Shown piece by piece: positions 11,425 to 21,200 of a stretch of DNA of 64,000 nt. Every line of letters starts with the position of its first letter. The first letter of the stretch is position 1. The position numbers were made by a program, and so were the translations under genes. Under the pieces are notes generated by a model. The model searched no databases and was not told where the DNA came from. It saw only the letters and a list, made by a program, of their open reading frames with translations. The stretch comes from Nonomuraea indica (GTDB lineage Bacteria; Actinomycetota; Actinomycetes; Streptosporangiales; Streptosporangiaceae): the NCBI RefSeq assembly GCF_002850745.1, contig NZ_PJOK01000049.1:244654-308653 (forward strand). Direction: 5' to 3'.

Positions 11425-11461
11425 GCGAAGGCCCCACGCGACCAACGCGTGGGGCCTTCGC
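11425..11461 (+). terminator. Intrinsic terminator after UvrA paralogue
   Basis: A perfect 16-bp stem, GCGAAGGCCCCACGCG with its complement, closes on a five-base ACCAA loop about 100 bases after the stop. Confidence 0.75.
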
Positions 11462-11601
11462 GTCTCGGCAGGCGCCGGGAATGCCGCCCGGGGCACGGCG
11501 CAGCCGTCCCAACCGGTCACGAATGAAGAAGCGCCGGCCACGGGGCCGTTCGTAGGGTGAGGCACATGGGCATCGCCCCTCGAACACAAGGAGAAAAAGG
11601 C

Positions 11602-12015
11602 ATGAAAGCGCACGTGAGCTCGATCCTCCTCGGCGTCCGCGACCTCGACCGGGCCAAGCAGTTCTACACGGAGGGCCTCGGCTGGAAGATCCAGAACGAC
11701 TTCGGCATCTCGGTGTTCTTCGAGTCGGACGGAGCCTCGCCCGTCGGCTTCTACGGCCGCGACGGCCTGGCCGACCAGGTGGGCACGAGCCCGGAAGGCA
11801 GCGGCTTCAGCGGGCTGGTCCTCACCTACGTCGTGCGGAGCGAGGCGCGGGTCGACGAGATCCTCGCGGAGGCCGAGAAGGCCGGCGCCACGATCCTCAA
11901 GCCCGGCGGGCCTCTGCCGTGGGGCGGGTACGGCGGCAGCTTCGCGGACCCGGACGGCTACATCTGGAGCCTCGGCTACAGCGCCCAGGGAACGGACCAG
12001 CCCTACGCCGAGTAG
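11602..12015 (+). CDS. VOC-family (glyoxalase/bleomycin-resistance fold) protein
   Basis: The 137-residue protein has the two beta-alpha-beta-beta-beta modules of the vicinal oxygen chelate fold: SILLGVRDLDRAKQFYTEGL at the start and GGYGGSFADPDGYIWSLGY at the end. VOC proteins include metal-dependent isomerases and dioxygenases and metal-free drug-binding resistance proteins. The substrate cannot be told here. The ATG at 11602 has a strong AAGGAGAAAAAGG ribosome site. An adjacent UvrA-like gene is compatible with a xenobiotic-resistance role, but that is inference. Confidence 0.85.
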   Translation: MKAHVSSILLGVRDLDRAKQFYTEGLGWKIQNDFGISVFFESDGASPVGFYGRDGLADQVGTSPEGSGFSGLVLTYVVRSEARVDEILAEAEKAGATILKPGGPLPWGGYGGSFADPDGYIWSLGYSAQGTDQPYAE

Positions 12016-12238
12016 CACCCGAGGCGGCCCCTGGCGAGCGCGGGTGACCCGACCACGGCCGGGAACGCCGACCGGCCCCTGCCGGGCAGACGTTCCCCCG
12101 CATGACCGGCACCACCGGTACCGAGGAGCAGGGCCGGCAGACGGAACGCCGCACGACCCGGCCAGTGCGCCGAGAGTCGTCTGACAGGATCGCGTGGACC
12201 CTCGTAGGCGCGTGCCGCCGCGCGATCAAGGAGGATGC

Positions 12239-12781
12239 CTAGGAACGATCGGCCGTTTCCTCTGGATCGGGCTCTCCGCTCCCCGACGGCCTCCAGCGGG
12301 CCACGACTCCCACGGCCAGCAGAACGGCCGCACTGCTGTAGCCGAGTACGGGGAGAAGATGCCACAGCAGCCATGGAAGCCGCCCGGCCCAGCCCGCGCA
12401 GTCGAGCAGCCTGACGTACGAGAGCGCGAGAAACACCCAGTCGAGCGCGACAACCAGCATGATCGAAACAGCCAGCGTCCCCACCGCCGTACCGAGTCGC
12501 CGCCCGGCCCAGGCGGCGAACGCGCCTGACAACAGAGCGCTCATGGAGGGCAGAGCGTTGAGAACCAGGGCCTGCTCGAACGTGGACGTCACGGGTGCGC
12601 GCAGCCGCTCCCACGTCTCCTCCACATCGGACCGCAGCTCGTCCGGACTGAGCGACAGCGGGCCGCCACACGCCACGCTCCCATCACCGGCAACGAACGT
12701 CGGCAGCCATAAGGACAGGAAACTCAGCACGCACACCGTCAGTGCGGCCAGCCACCACCGCAGATAACGCCACCGAAGCAT
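12239..12781 (-). CDS. Hypothetical membrane protein, about four helices
   Basis: The 180-residue protein has an N-terminal helix (WWLAALTVCVLSFLSLWL) and an extracytoplasmic loop of about 50 residues containing a lone Cys. Three C-terminal helices (ALLSGAFAAWAG, LAVSIMLVVALDWVFLAL, AAVLLAVGVVARW) follow. I do not recognise a family. The ATG giving MLRWRYLRWW fits a positive-inside first helix; the frame is open 28 codons further upstream without a better site. It diverges from the ankyrin-type gene. Confidence 0.6.
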   Translation of the reverse strand: MLRWRYLRWWLAALTVCVLSFLSLWLPTFVAGDGSVACGGPLSLSPDELRSDVEETWERLRAPVTSTFEQALVLNALPSMSALLSGAFAAWAGRRLGTAVGTLAVSIMLVVALDWVFLALSYVRLLDCAGWAGRLPWLLWHLLPVLGYSSAAVLLAVGVVARWRPSGSGEPDPEETADRS

Positions 12782-12939
12782 GCCGTCATTGTCCACCGCT
12801 GCTTCGATGCGGACCCCGGCGGGAAAGGTTGCAGGCGTTTCGGAGGGCGCCATCCTCTCCGGCATCGGCTGCGGTCCGATCTGTCGGACTCGTCCGCCAT
12901 GATCGGCGTTCCCCTGTTCGTGTGTCGCGAAGGAGCGCC

Positions 12940-13901
12940 ATGGTCGTCAACGACGGATCCGGATGGGCCGGCTTCGGCTGGAACGACTGGACGGACCTCA
13001 GCCTGGTCCGCGCCCGGCTCGACGCGGGAGCCGATCCGAACGCAGGACTGTTCGTCCACGGACGGCCGCTCCACGCGGCGGCCGCGATCGGTTCGCCCGA
13101 GGTGGTCGCCGAACTCGTGCGGCGCGTCGACGACGTCGACGCCGAGCACGAAGGCCGCACCGCCCTCTGGGAGGCCGTCTACAACAACCGCCCCGACAAT
13201 GCCCGCGCCCTGGTCTCCGCCGGAGCGGACCCGTGGCGGCCGATGATGAACGGGTGGTCGCCCGGACGGCTCGGCCTGGCCACCCCCACCCTGACCTCTT
13301 CGCCGTTCCCGACGGCGAGGCGGGCCTGTCCCCTGCCGAGGCCGCGGCCGTGGCGGAGGCCAGACACCTGATCGCCACGCTGGAGCGCTTCGACGACGAC
13401 GGCTTCAGCGTCGCCTGCGTGGCCGGCGTCACCGCGGCCGAGGCGGCCCGGCGGCTGGAGGCCGTACCGGCCCATGACGTGGACATCGAAGAACTCATCG
13501 AGGACCCTTGGGCGGACGATGACGTGAGCATGGCTGTCGTCGGCGTCACCGAGGTGCCCGGCGGATGCGTGGTCGTCCAATCGTGGGGATACGACGCCGC
13601 CCGTAACGGCGTCATCGAGCGCCTGTCCGTGGGCGCCGTCTGTTACGCGCTGTACGCCAACCCGAAGAGCGGCGACCAGGGAGCCGTCGCCCGGGGCGGC
13701 ACCATCGAGGAGTGGGACACCCACCCCGGCGGCGGCATCGTCTCCGCCGACGAACCGACCGAGGACATCCTCACCACCTACCTCTACCACGACGAAGCGG
13801 TGGCCTACTGCTTCGCCGGGGCGGGTCTGCGGCCGACCGCCCCCCGATCGATCAGCCGCCAGGCCGACATGTGGCTCAGGCTGCCCCAGCACCTGCTCTG
13901 A
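12940..13901 (+). pseudogene. Ankyrin-repeat protein gene with a frameshift
   Basis: From an ATG with AAGGAG seven bases ahead, frame 1 encodes ankyrin-type repeats (DLSLVRARLDAGADPNAG, PLHAAAAIGSPEVVAELV, TALWEAVYNNRPDNARALV). It loses coding sense after MNGWSPGRLGLATPT near base 13295. A second frame continues at once as DLFAVPDGEAGLSPAEAAAVAEA and runs to a stop at 13901, adding about 200 residues that look like an intact C-terminal domain. One missing base in the run CACCCCCACCCTGACC reconciles the two. This is either a true inactivating indel or a sequencing error in a C-rich run. The restored protein would be about 320 residues, of unknown function. Confidence 0.75.
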
Positions 13902-13951
13902 GAGACGCCGGGACCAGGGCCGGCCGCGTTCTCCGGGACCGGGACCAGCGC

Positions 13952-15028
13952 TCACAGGACGGTGAGCTGGTCGACCAGCGGGTCGTCGTGGAGCGCGGCC
14001 GCGGTGGCGTCCGGGTCCAACGCCTCGGCCGCCAGATGGACGCCCTCCGGCACCGAGCCGGTCAGGACCGCGCGGGTGGCGAGGGCCGTCACCACTCCGC
14101 TCAGCGCGTAGGAGTCCACGGCCGTGAGCAGCACGCGCGTGGGGCCGGGCGGGGCGCCCGGATGGGGCCGGGCGGTGAACAGCATGACGTAGAAGGCTCC
14201 GAAGTCGGCGCGGTCGAGCCGGGAGGCGCGCGTCACGGCGTCAGCGCGGTGGGCCAGCGCGGCGGGGTCGGTGTCCGCCACCTCCGCCCAGACGGAGGCG
14301 AGGGCGTCCGGAAGGCGGTTGGAGACGAAGACGTTGTAGGAGCGCACCTCGTCCGCGCCGGTGTCCACGGCGAGCGTCTGCGCTTCGGTGGTGAGGTACG
14401 GCCAGGCGTGCACCGGTACGGGGAACCCGGGCAGCCGGACCCCGTGCAGCGGCCCGAGAGTGTTGGGCACGATCCGGCCCTCCCGCCAGGCCGCCATCGG
14501 CACCCCGAACTTCGGTCCTCTGGTGAGCAGCGCGTCGACCGCGGACAGCGGGGTGAACACGGCCGCGCCGCCCACGTAGACGTCGAGGCGACGCAGCCGG
14601 CGGCCGTCGGCCAGGAGCCTTGGCAGCAGCCCCGACAGGCCGGGCATGACCCCGGCGGAGAACACCGCGATCCGGCTGCCACGGTCCGTGTCCCGGCTGC
14701 TGAGCGCGTCCTTGGCGGCCAGTTCCCCGCCTATGTCGACGTAGTCGGCGCCGGCGGCGAAGGCGGCGCGCGCCACGGTGTCCAGCACCTGGTAGGTGGG
14801 GCCCGCGCAGTTGACCACGACGCGGCACCCGCTGCAGAAGGCGGCCAGTTCGGCCGGGTCGTTCAGGTCCACGCGTACCGCGTGGGCCGGGCCGGGCAGC
14901 GCGGCGGCGACCGCGGTCGCACGCGAGAGGTCCCTGCCGCCGACGCGCAGCGGTCCGAGTCCGTAGGCCGCGATGCGGTGGGCGGCCGTGCGGCCGACGG
15001 CGCCCGTGCCGCCGAGCAGCCCGATCAT
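13952..15028 (-). CDS. Saccharopine-dehydrogenase-like oxidoreductase of the metallophore cluster
   Basis: The 358-residue protein opens with the NAD(P)-binding motif MIGLLGGTGAVGRTAA. The saccharopine dehydrogenase/TER-like pattern follows: RVVVNCAGPTYQVLDTVARAA and ADYVDIGGE. Its ATG overlaps the stop of the PCP-Cy-PCP gene (ATGA), so the two are co-translated. In yersiniabactin and pyochelin pathways a dedicated NADPH reductase (YbtU/Irp3, PchG) converts a thiazoline to a thiazolidine, but those belong to the Gfo/Idh fold. This protein is the only stand-alone reductase in the cluster and may do an equivalent reduction. That is inference; it could also act on a different intermediate. Confidence 0.7.
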   Translation of the reverse strand: MIGLLGGTGAVGRTAAHRIAAYGLGPLRVGGRDLSRATAVAAALPGPAHAVRVDLNDPAELAAFCSGCRVVVNCAGPTYQVLDTVARAAFAAGADYVDIGGELAAKDALSSRDTDRGSRIAVFSAGVMPGLSGLLPRLLADGRRLRRLDVYVGGAAVFTPLSAVDALLTRGPKFGVPMAAWREGRIVPNTLGPLHGVRLPGFPVPVHAWPYLTTEAQTLAVDTGADEVRSYNVFVSNRLPDALASVWAEVADTDPAALAHRADAVTRASRLDRADFGAFYVMLFTARPHPGAPPGPTRVLLTAVDSYALSGVVTALATRAVLTGSVPEGVHLAAEALDPDATAAALHDDPLVDQLTVL

Positions 15029-16971
15029 CGCTGGTCGCCCAGGCGGGAGCGGACGGCGAGCGCCACTCCGGCCACCGTCGGATCGGCCAGGAACTCGCGC
15101 ACCGGCACCGGCGTGCCCACCTCCTTGGCGAGCCGCACGACCGCCCGCACCGCGAGCAGGGAGTCCCCTCCGAGGCCGAAGAAGTCGGCGCCGCGGTCGA
15201 GCACGGGCACCTCCAGGAGCTCCTCGAAGACGTCGGCGACGGCCTGCTCCAGTTCGTCGGCGGGTGGCCCTTCCTGGTGGCGGACCGCCGGCTCGGGCAG
15301 CAGGCCGAGCCGCAACCCGCCGTCCTCCTGGCCGGGGTCCGCGGCTTCGGCCAGCCCCGGCACCCGGTCCCAACCGGAGCCGTCGGCGAGGGTGTCGACC
15401 AGCGCCGTGAACTCGGCGAACGCCGCCGTCACCTGATCCGCTTCGAAGAGCTCGTCGACCAGCGAGAAGACGGCGCCCATCTCCGGACCCAGCTCGAAGC
15501 AGCGGACCTCGATCGCGACCTGCGGGGTGCGGAGCTGGTGGAAGTAGTCGGTGGCGACCACCCGGCCGAGCGGTCCGGCGTCCTCGGGCGGCCGGCCGCC
15601 CATGGCGGCGTCGACGCCGAGCACGCTCTGGAACACCACGGGCCCGACCGGCCGCCGGCTGCCGCGGCGGCGGGCCAGCTCGCGCCCGACCTCCACGCCC
15701 GTGACCAGGTTGTGGGCGGCGTGCTCGCCCGAGGTGGCCTGCACGGCGGTGGCGAGCTCGGCGAACGTGGCCGCGGGGTCGAGGTCCAGGGGAAGCAGCA
15801 TGGTGGCGGCGAAGGCGCCCACGACGCGCTGCACGTCAGGGTGCAGGGGCAGGCGGTTCAGCTGCAGCGAGTTCAGCAACATCCGGCGGTGGCCGGCCCA
15901 GCGGGCCAGCACCACGCCGAACGCGGTCAGCATGGCGGTCGACGGCGTGACGCCCCTGCTGGTGCACTGCTGCCGGAGCGCCGCCCAGCGGTCCGCGCTC
16001 CAGCGGTGCTCGCGGTTGCCCATCGTGATCGGCCGAACCTCCTGGGGGTCGGCGGCGAGCGGGAGCGCGGGCGGCCCGGGCAGCGCGTCGAGGCGGGACC
16101 ACCACCAGTCCCGGTCGGCCTGCCACGTCTCGGTGGCGGGCAGTTCGGCGAGCGACGTGACGTAGTCGCCGAAGTGGATCTCAAGCGGGGGCAGGGCGGC
16201 GTTCCAGTCGGCGACGTGGGTGAGCAGGTCGCGGCTGAGCACGCTGGACGACCAACCGTCGAAGATCAGCAGGCTCAGGCCCAGGTGGAGCCGCCCTTCG
16301 CCGCCGGGAAGCAGGGTGAGGCGGAGGTCCAGGCCGGGGCCGCGAGTGGGGTCGGGACCCCTGGTGCTCATCTCATGCCGCACGTCGCGCAGCGCGGCGG
16401 CGATCTCCTCGGCGCTCGCCTCGCGCAGGTCGTGCACCCGCACCTGGGGCACCGCGCCGGGGGCGGCCACGGGCAGCACGTGCTGGCGCCCGTCGGAGGT
16501 GACGCGGGCGCGCAGGGTGGGCTGGTGGACGGCCAGCCGTTCGACGGCGTCCGCCAGGGCGTCGGCGGCTTCGTCGCCGTCGACGCCGGTCAGCGCGTAG
16601 TCGAGGTAGTAGTGGGCGGAGTCGTACGACAGCTCCCAGCCGTCCTGCTGGCCGACGAAATAGCCCTGCTGCAGGGGAAGCAGGGGGAACTCCGCGTGAG
16701 GGTCGGGGCGCGGGGTCACCTTGATCGGCAGCGCCCGGGCCGTCGGCTCGCCGGACGCGCGCCGCCGTACGAGCTCCGCCAGCTCGCCCAGCGTGGTCTC
16801 CACCCGCACGTCCGACAGGGCGAGCGCGACGCCGAGCCGCTTGCGCACCAGCGCTGACATGCGGACCGCGAGAACCGAGTCGCCGCCCAGGCGCAGGAAA
16901 CCGACATCATGCGGGATCTCGTCGGGCGGCAGGTCGAGCAGCTCCGACCAGATGCCGGCCAGCTCTTTCAT
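15025..16971 (-). CDS. NRPS fragment protein: PCP - heterocyclisation-like domain - PCP
   Basis: The 648 residues read as carrier domain (LGGDS, phosphopantetheine Ser32), Cy-type condensation domain (about 93-520), and a second carrier domain (LGGDS, Ser604). There is no adenylation domain, so amino acids must be loaded in trans, presumably by the Cys-specific A domain of the divergent NRPS. The arrangement equals the PCP-Cy-PCP second half of yersiniabactin HMWP2, but as a separate protein. The Cy motif is normally DxxxxDxxS. Here it reads S233-LLIF-D238-GW-S241, so the first Asp is replaced by Ser. Other Cy marks remain (PLLPLQQGYFVG, VVGAFAATMLLP, YFHQLRTPQVAIE). It lies 21 bases after the methyltransferase stop, in the same operon. 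Confidence 0.85.
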   Translation of the reverse strand: MKELAGIWSELLDLPPDEIPHDVGFLRLGGDSVLAVRMSALVRKRLGVALALSDVRVETTLGELAELVRRRASGEPTARALPIKVTPRPDPHAEFPLLPLQQGYFVGQQDGWELSYDSAHYYLDYALTGVDGDEAADALADAVERLAVHQPTLRARVTSDGRQHVLPVAAPGAVPQVRVHDLREASAEEIAAALRDVRHEMSTRGPDPTRGPGLDLRLTLLPGGEGRLHLGLSLLIFDGWSSSVLSRDLLTHVADWNAALPPLEIHFGDYVTSLAELPATETWQADRDWWWSRLDALPGPPALPLAADPQEVRPITMGNREHRWSADRWAALRQQCTSRGVTPSTAMLTAFGVVLARWAGHRRMLLNSLQLNRLPLHPDVQRVVGAFAATMLLPLDLDPAATFAELATAVQATSGEHAAHNLVTGVEVGRELARRRGSRRPVGPVVFQSVLGVDAAMGGRPPEDAGPLGRVVATDYFHQLRTPQVAIEVRCFELGPEMGAVFSLVDELFEADQVTAAFAEFTALVDTLADGSGWDRVPGLAEAADPGQEDGGLRLGLLPEPAVRHQEGPPADELEQAVADVFEELLEVPVLDRGADFFGLGGDSLLAVRAVVRLAKEVGTPVPVREFLADPTVAGVALAVRSRLGDQR

Positions 16972-16992
16972 GGGACTCCCATCGTCAGGTGA

Positions 16993-18111
16993 TCAGCGGG
17001 TGGCGACGAACAGGCGCTGCGACAGCGCGGTCAGCGGGTCCTCGCGGCGGGGCAGGTCCACCTCGACGCGCAGCCCGCTGCGTTCGAGCGCGCCGAGCCA
17101 CTCCTCGCGACGGAGGTAGGTGCGGGTGGTGCCCGCGCGGCCGTCGTGCCGCTCCGGCGGGCCGTCGCCCTCGCGCGGTGACAGGGCGAACGGCATCGAG
17201 GTGAGCGACTGGGGGTGTTCGCGGACCGTCTCGACGAGGAGCACCCGCCCGCCCGGGGCCAGCAGCGCCGCGACCTGGTCGAGCATGCGGCCGACGTGCG
17301 GGGCGTTGTGCGCCATGGTCGCCGCGACGACCAGGTCCAGCTCTCCTGGCTGGTCCGGCAGGTCGCGCGCGATGTCGAGGAGCGCGTAACGGAGGAAGCC
17401 CGCCTCGAACCGGCGCCGGGCGGTGTCGAGGAAGAACGGCGAGAGATCGGTGAACAGGTAGAACGCGACGGGCCGCGCGGCGAGCACCGGCAGCAGGTCC
17501 GCCGTGGTGGCGCCGATGCCCGCCCCCAGTTCCAGGATGCGCAGCGGCGCGGTCGCGCGCCCGGCCGCCTCCCTGACCACCTCCGCGGCGGCGGCGTTGA
17601 GGTAGCGGCTGATCACGTTGTCGCGGTAGACGGCGTCGGCGGTGGCGGGCTCGCCGTCGGGGTACAGCAGCGCCTGCACGCCGATCTCGTCGCGCAGCAG
17701 GCCGGGCAGGAGCCGCAGCGAGCGCAGCATCATCTCGGCCAGCTCCGGGGGGTAGCCGAGCGCCGTCCGGGCCGCCTCCATGCGGGCGCGGGCGGCGGCC
17801 AGCTCGGCCCGGCGCGGGGCGCGCAGGTCGTGGTAGCGGCCTGCGGGGTCCCGGCTCACGAGGCCGGCCTCGTGGAGGGCGGCGAGCCAGTGCCCGGCGA
17901 TCCAGCGGTGCCGGCGCGCCGCTTCCAGGTCGTCCGCGACCGCGCCCGGCTCGTGCGCCCCGGCCCCGTTCAACCGGGTACGGCGGCGCAGGTCGTCCGC
18001 GATGCCGAGCAGGACCAGGCGGTCGAGGTCGGCGACGGCCTCGGCCGCGCCGCCGGTTCCGGCGATCGCTGCGTGCCCGGCGCGGTCCGCTCGCTCGTTC
18101 AGGGACGACAT
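16993..18111 (-). CDS. Stand-alone C-methyltransferase of the metallophore pathway
   Basis: The 372-residue class I SAM methyltransferase has an N-terminal helical/winged lid (RLVLLGIADDLRRR, HRWIAGHWLAALHEAGLVSRD). The SAM-binding motif is ILELGAGIGATT at about 192-203. This lid plus catalytic core matches methyltransferase domains normally embedded in PKS/NRPS modules, including those of HMWP1, and resembles the C-terminal half of the di-methyltransferase encoded at the other end of the cluster. Likely job is methylation of a carrier-bound intermediate (alpha-carbon of the polyketide unit or of a thiazoline), acting in trans. It is first in the leftward operon. Its ATG is 23 bases from the Zur-like box, so control by metal is likely. 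Confidence 0.8.
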   Translation of the reverse strand: MSSLNERADRAGHAAIAGTGGAAEAVADLDRLVLLGIADDLRRRTRLNGAGAHEPGAVADDLEAARRHRWIAGHWLAALHEAGLVSRDPAGRYHDLRAPRRAELAAARARMEAARTALGYPPELAEMMLRSLRLLPGLLRDEIGVQALLYPDGEPATADAVYRDNVISRYLNAAAAEVVREAAGRATAPLRILELGAGIGATTADLLPVLAARPVAFYLFTDLSPFFLDTARRRFEAGFLRYALLDIARDLPDQPGELDLVVAATMAHNAPHVGRMLDQVAALLAPGGRVLLVETVREHPQSLTSMPFALSPREGDGPPERHDGRAGTTRTYLRREEWLGALERSGLRVEVDLPRREDPLTALSQRLFVATR

Positions 18112-18133
18112 GAGGCGAGATGCTACGAAACAA

Positions 18134-18148
18134 CGGTAATCATTTTCA
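18134..18148. promoter_or_regulatory. Zur/Fur-type operator between divergent metallophore operons
   Basis: CGGTAATCATTTTCA reads on the other strand as TGAAAATGATTACCG. This is a 7-1-7 palindrome agreeing at 12 of 15 positions with the actinobacterial Zur box TGAAAATGATTTTCA. It sits 23 bases from the leftward start and 78 from the rightward one. Zur represses zinc-acquisition genes, including the coelibactin cluster of Streptomyces coelicolor, when zinc is sufficient. Confidence 0.7.
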
Positions 18149-18182
18149 AGATCTGGACAAGGGTTGCGGCGCCGTGTAGGAA

Positions 18183-18197
18183 TGAAAACCGTTTCCA
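18183..18197. promoter_or_regulatory. Second, weaker Zur-like palindrome
   Basis: TGAAAACCGTTTCCA keeps the 7-1-7 geometry with good arm symmetry but matches the Zur consensus at only 11 of 15 positions. It ends 29 bases before the TTG start of the rightward NRPS, so it could add operon-specific repression. Confidence 0.4.
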
Positions 18198-18225
18198 AGA
18201 AGCTGTTCCGTGGAAGGGGTCTCCC

Positions 18226-21200
18226 TTGGGTTCCGCCACCGTCGAAGAAGTGCTCGCATGCCTGGCCGACGTGCTGGAACTCCGGCCGCAGGACCTGGAC
18301 CCCGACGTTCCGCTCACCGCTCTCGGCCTGGAGTCGTTCACCGCCGTCCGCCTGCGGCGGCGGCTGCGCGAGGAGACCGACCTCGACCTCCCGCTGACCG
18401 CCTTCCTCGGAACGGCCACCGCGCGCACGGTCGCGGCCGGGGCCGTGCCGGAGGAGCCGGGCGGCGCCGGGGAGGAGCCCTTCCCGCTCACTCCCATCCA
18501 GGCCGCCTACCTGGTCGGCCGGGATCCGGTCTTCCCCCTGGGCGGGGTGGCCACCTTCTACTACGTCGAGTACGACCGCGTGCCCGAGGACTCCGCCGAG
18601 GCCGACCTCGACCGGCTGGAGAGTGCCTGGAACCGGCTGGTGCGGCGGCACCCCATGATGCGTATGATCGTCGACTCCGATGCCCGGCAGCGCGTTCTGG
18701 ACGACGTGCCCGACTACGCCATCGCCCGCGTCGACCTGCGCGACCTGACGCCCGAAGCCGTCGAGGAGGCCCTGCGCGCGCTGCGGGCCGCATGCTCGCA
18801 CCAGGTGCGCCCGGCGGACCGCTGGCCGCTGTTCGACCTGCGTGCCGCGTTGCTGCCCGACGGCCGCATCCGGCTGTTCGTCGGCGTGGACGTCCTGGCA
18901 CTCGACCTCATGAGCTGGATGCGGCTGATGAGGGAGTGGGGCCTGTACGTGGCCGACCCCGGACTGCAGCTGCCGGCGCCGCCGCTGGGCTTCGCCGATC
19001 TCGTACGGCGCCGCCTGGAGGACCCCGGCGAGCGGCGGCGGCGCGAGGTGGACGCCGCCTACTGGGCGCGCCGCGCACCCGGACTGCCCGACGGGCCCGC
19101 GCTGCCGTGGACCCGCGGCCCGGCCGAGCTGGGGACACCGCGCTTCACCCGGCACGCGGCCGAGCTGTCCGCTGAGGAGTGGACCCGGCTCCGCAAGCAG
19201 GGCGCGGCGCACGGATTGAGCCCGACCGGTCTGCTGCTGGCCGCCTTCGGCCTGGTGCTCCAGCGGTGGGGCGCCCGCGACTCCTTCTGCCTGAACACCA
19301 CCCTGTTCGACCGCGATGACCTCGCACTCGGCGACGACACCCCGGGGTTGGACAGCGTCGTCGGCGACTTCACGAGCACCGTCCTGGTGGAGATTCCCGC
19401 CGCCGACCCCGGACGCTGGTACGGCTTCGCGGGGTACGCCGCGGCCGTCAACCGGCAGTTCTGGGCCGACCTCGACCACCGCGCGGTCTCGGGCATGGAG
19501 GCGCTGCGCTCGGCGATCGAGTCGGGAGAGCGCCCCCGGGTGACCGACCAGGCCACCGGGCTGCCCGTGCCCACCCACACCGTGGTGTTCACCAGCGGGG
19601 TGGGGCTCGCCGGTCCGGGTGAGGCGCCCGCCGCCTGGCTCGGCACCGAGGTGTTCGGTGTCTCCCAGACGCCGCAGGTGCTGCTCGACCACATCGTCCG
19701 GGACGAGGACGGCAGGCTCCGCATCGCCTGGGACGCGGTGGACGGCGCGCTCCCCGACGGATTCGTCGACGGCATGCTGGCCGCGCACGTCCGCCTGCTC
19801 CGGCGGCTGGCCACCGAACCCGAGCTGTGGACCGACCCCGCGCTCGGCTGGGACCCGTCCTTCCAACGGGACGAGGACGTGCCCGGCGGCGCGTTCGACG
19901 GGGCCGGGCCGCTGCTGGACGACCCGTTGCGCGCCGCCGCCGAGCGCGATCCGGCCGCGCCCGCCCTGCTCGATCCGGCCTCCGAGGTGTCCGCGGCGGA
20001 GCTGGCCGATCGGGTGGCGCGCACCGGGCGGGCGCTCGCCGCGCTCGGCCTCGGGCCGGGCGACCTGGTGGCGGTGGCCGCCGACAAGGGCACGGCGCAG
20101 GTCACGGCGCTGCTCGGAGTGCTCGCGAGCGGCGCCGGCTACGTGCCCGTCGAGCCGTCCTGGCCCGCGAGCAGGGTGGCCTCACTGTGCGCGCAGGCGT
20201 CCATCCGCCACGCGCTGCTGGCCGCGGAGGCGGACGCCGGGCCGTGGCCCGAGCAGGTGACCGTCCACCGGCTGGATGCCGCGGGGGTGCCGGACCTTCC
20301 CGCACCGCCTGAAGCCGCGCTCCGGCGTCCCGCCCCCGACGACCTCGCGTACGTGATCTTCACATCGGGTTCGACCGGGAAGCCCAAGGGCGTGGCCATC
20401 GAGCACCGCGCGGCCCGCACCACCTTGGACGACCTGGCCGAACGGTTCCCGCTCAGCTCCGACGACCGCGTGCTCGCCCTGTCGGCGTTCAGCTTCGACC
20501 TGTCGGTCTACGACATCTTCTCGGTGCTCGGTTCCGGCGGCGCGGTGGTGCTGCCCGAGGCCCGCCGCCAGCGCGACCCGGGTCACTGGCTGGAGCTGAT
20601 GGCCCGCCACCGCGTCACCGTGTGGAACACCGCTCCCGCCCTGCTGGAGATGCTGGTCGAGTACGCCGAGCTGGAGCCCGGCACGGTGCGCCGCGCGCTG
20701 TCGTCGCTGCGGCTGGTGTTCCTGTCGGCGGACTGGATCCCCGTGACCCTGCCCGACCGGCTGCGCTCCCTGGCCCCGCAGGCCGAGGTGGTGAGCCTGG
20801 GCGGGGCGACTGAGGCGTCCATCTGGTCCGTCTGCCACCCCGTCGGCGAGGTGGACCCCTCCTGGGCGAGCATCCCGTACGGCAGGGCGCTGCGCGGCCA
20901 GTCGTTCCACATCCTCGACGAGGACGGCAGGCCGTGCCTGGTCGGGGAGCCCGGCGAGCTGCACATCGGCGGCGACGGGCTGGCCACCTGCTACGTCGGG
21001 GACCCGGCGCAGACGGCCGAGCGCTTCGTCACGCATCCGATCCTGCGCCGCCGCCTCTACCGCACCGGTGACCTGGGCCGCTGGCGGTACGACGGGACGA
21101 TCGAGTTCCTCGGCCGGCTGGACCGGCAGGTCAAGATCCGTGGACACCGGATCGAGCTCGGTGAGATCGAGGCCACACTGGACCGGCTTCCCTCGGTGCG

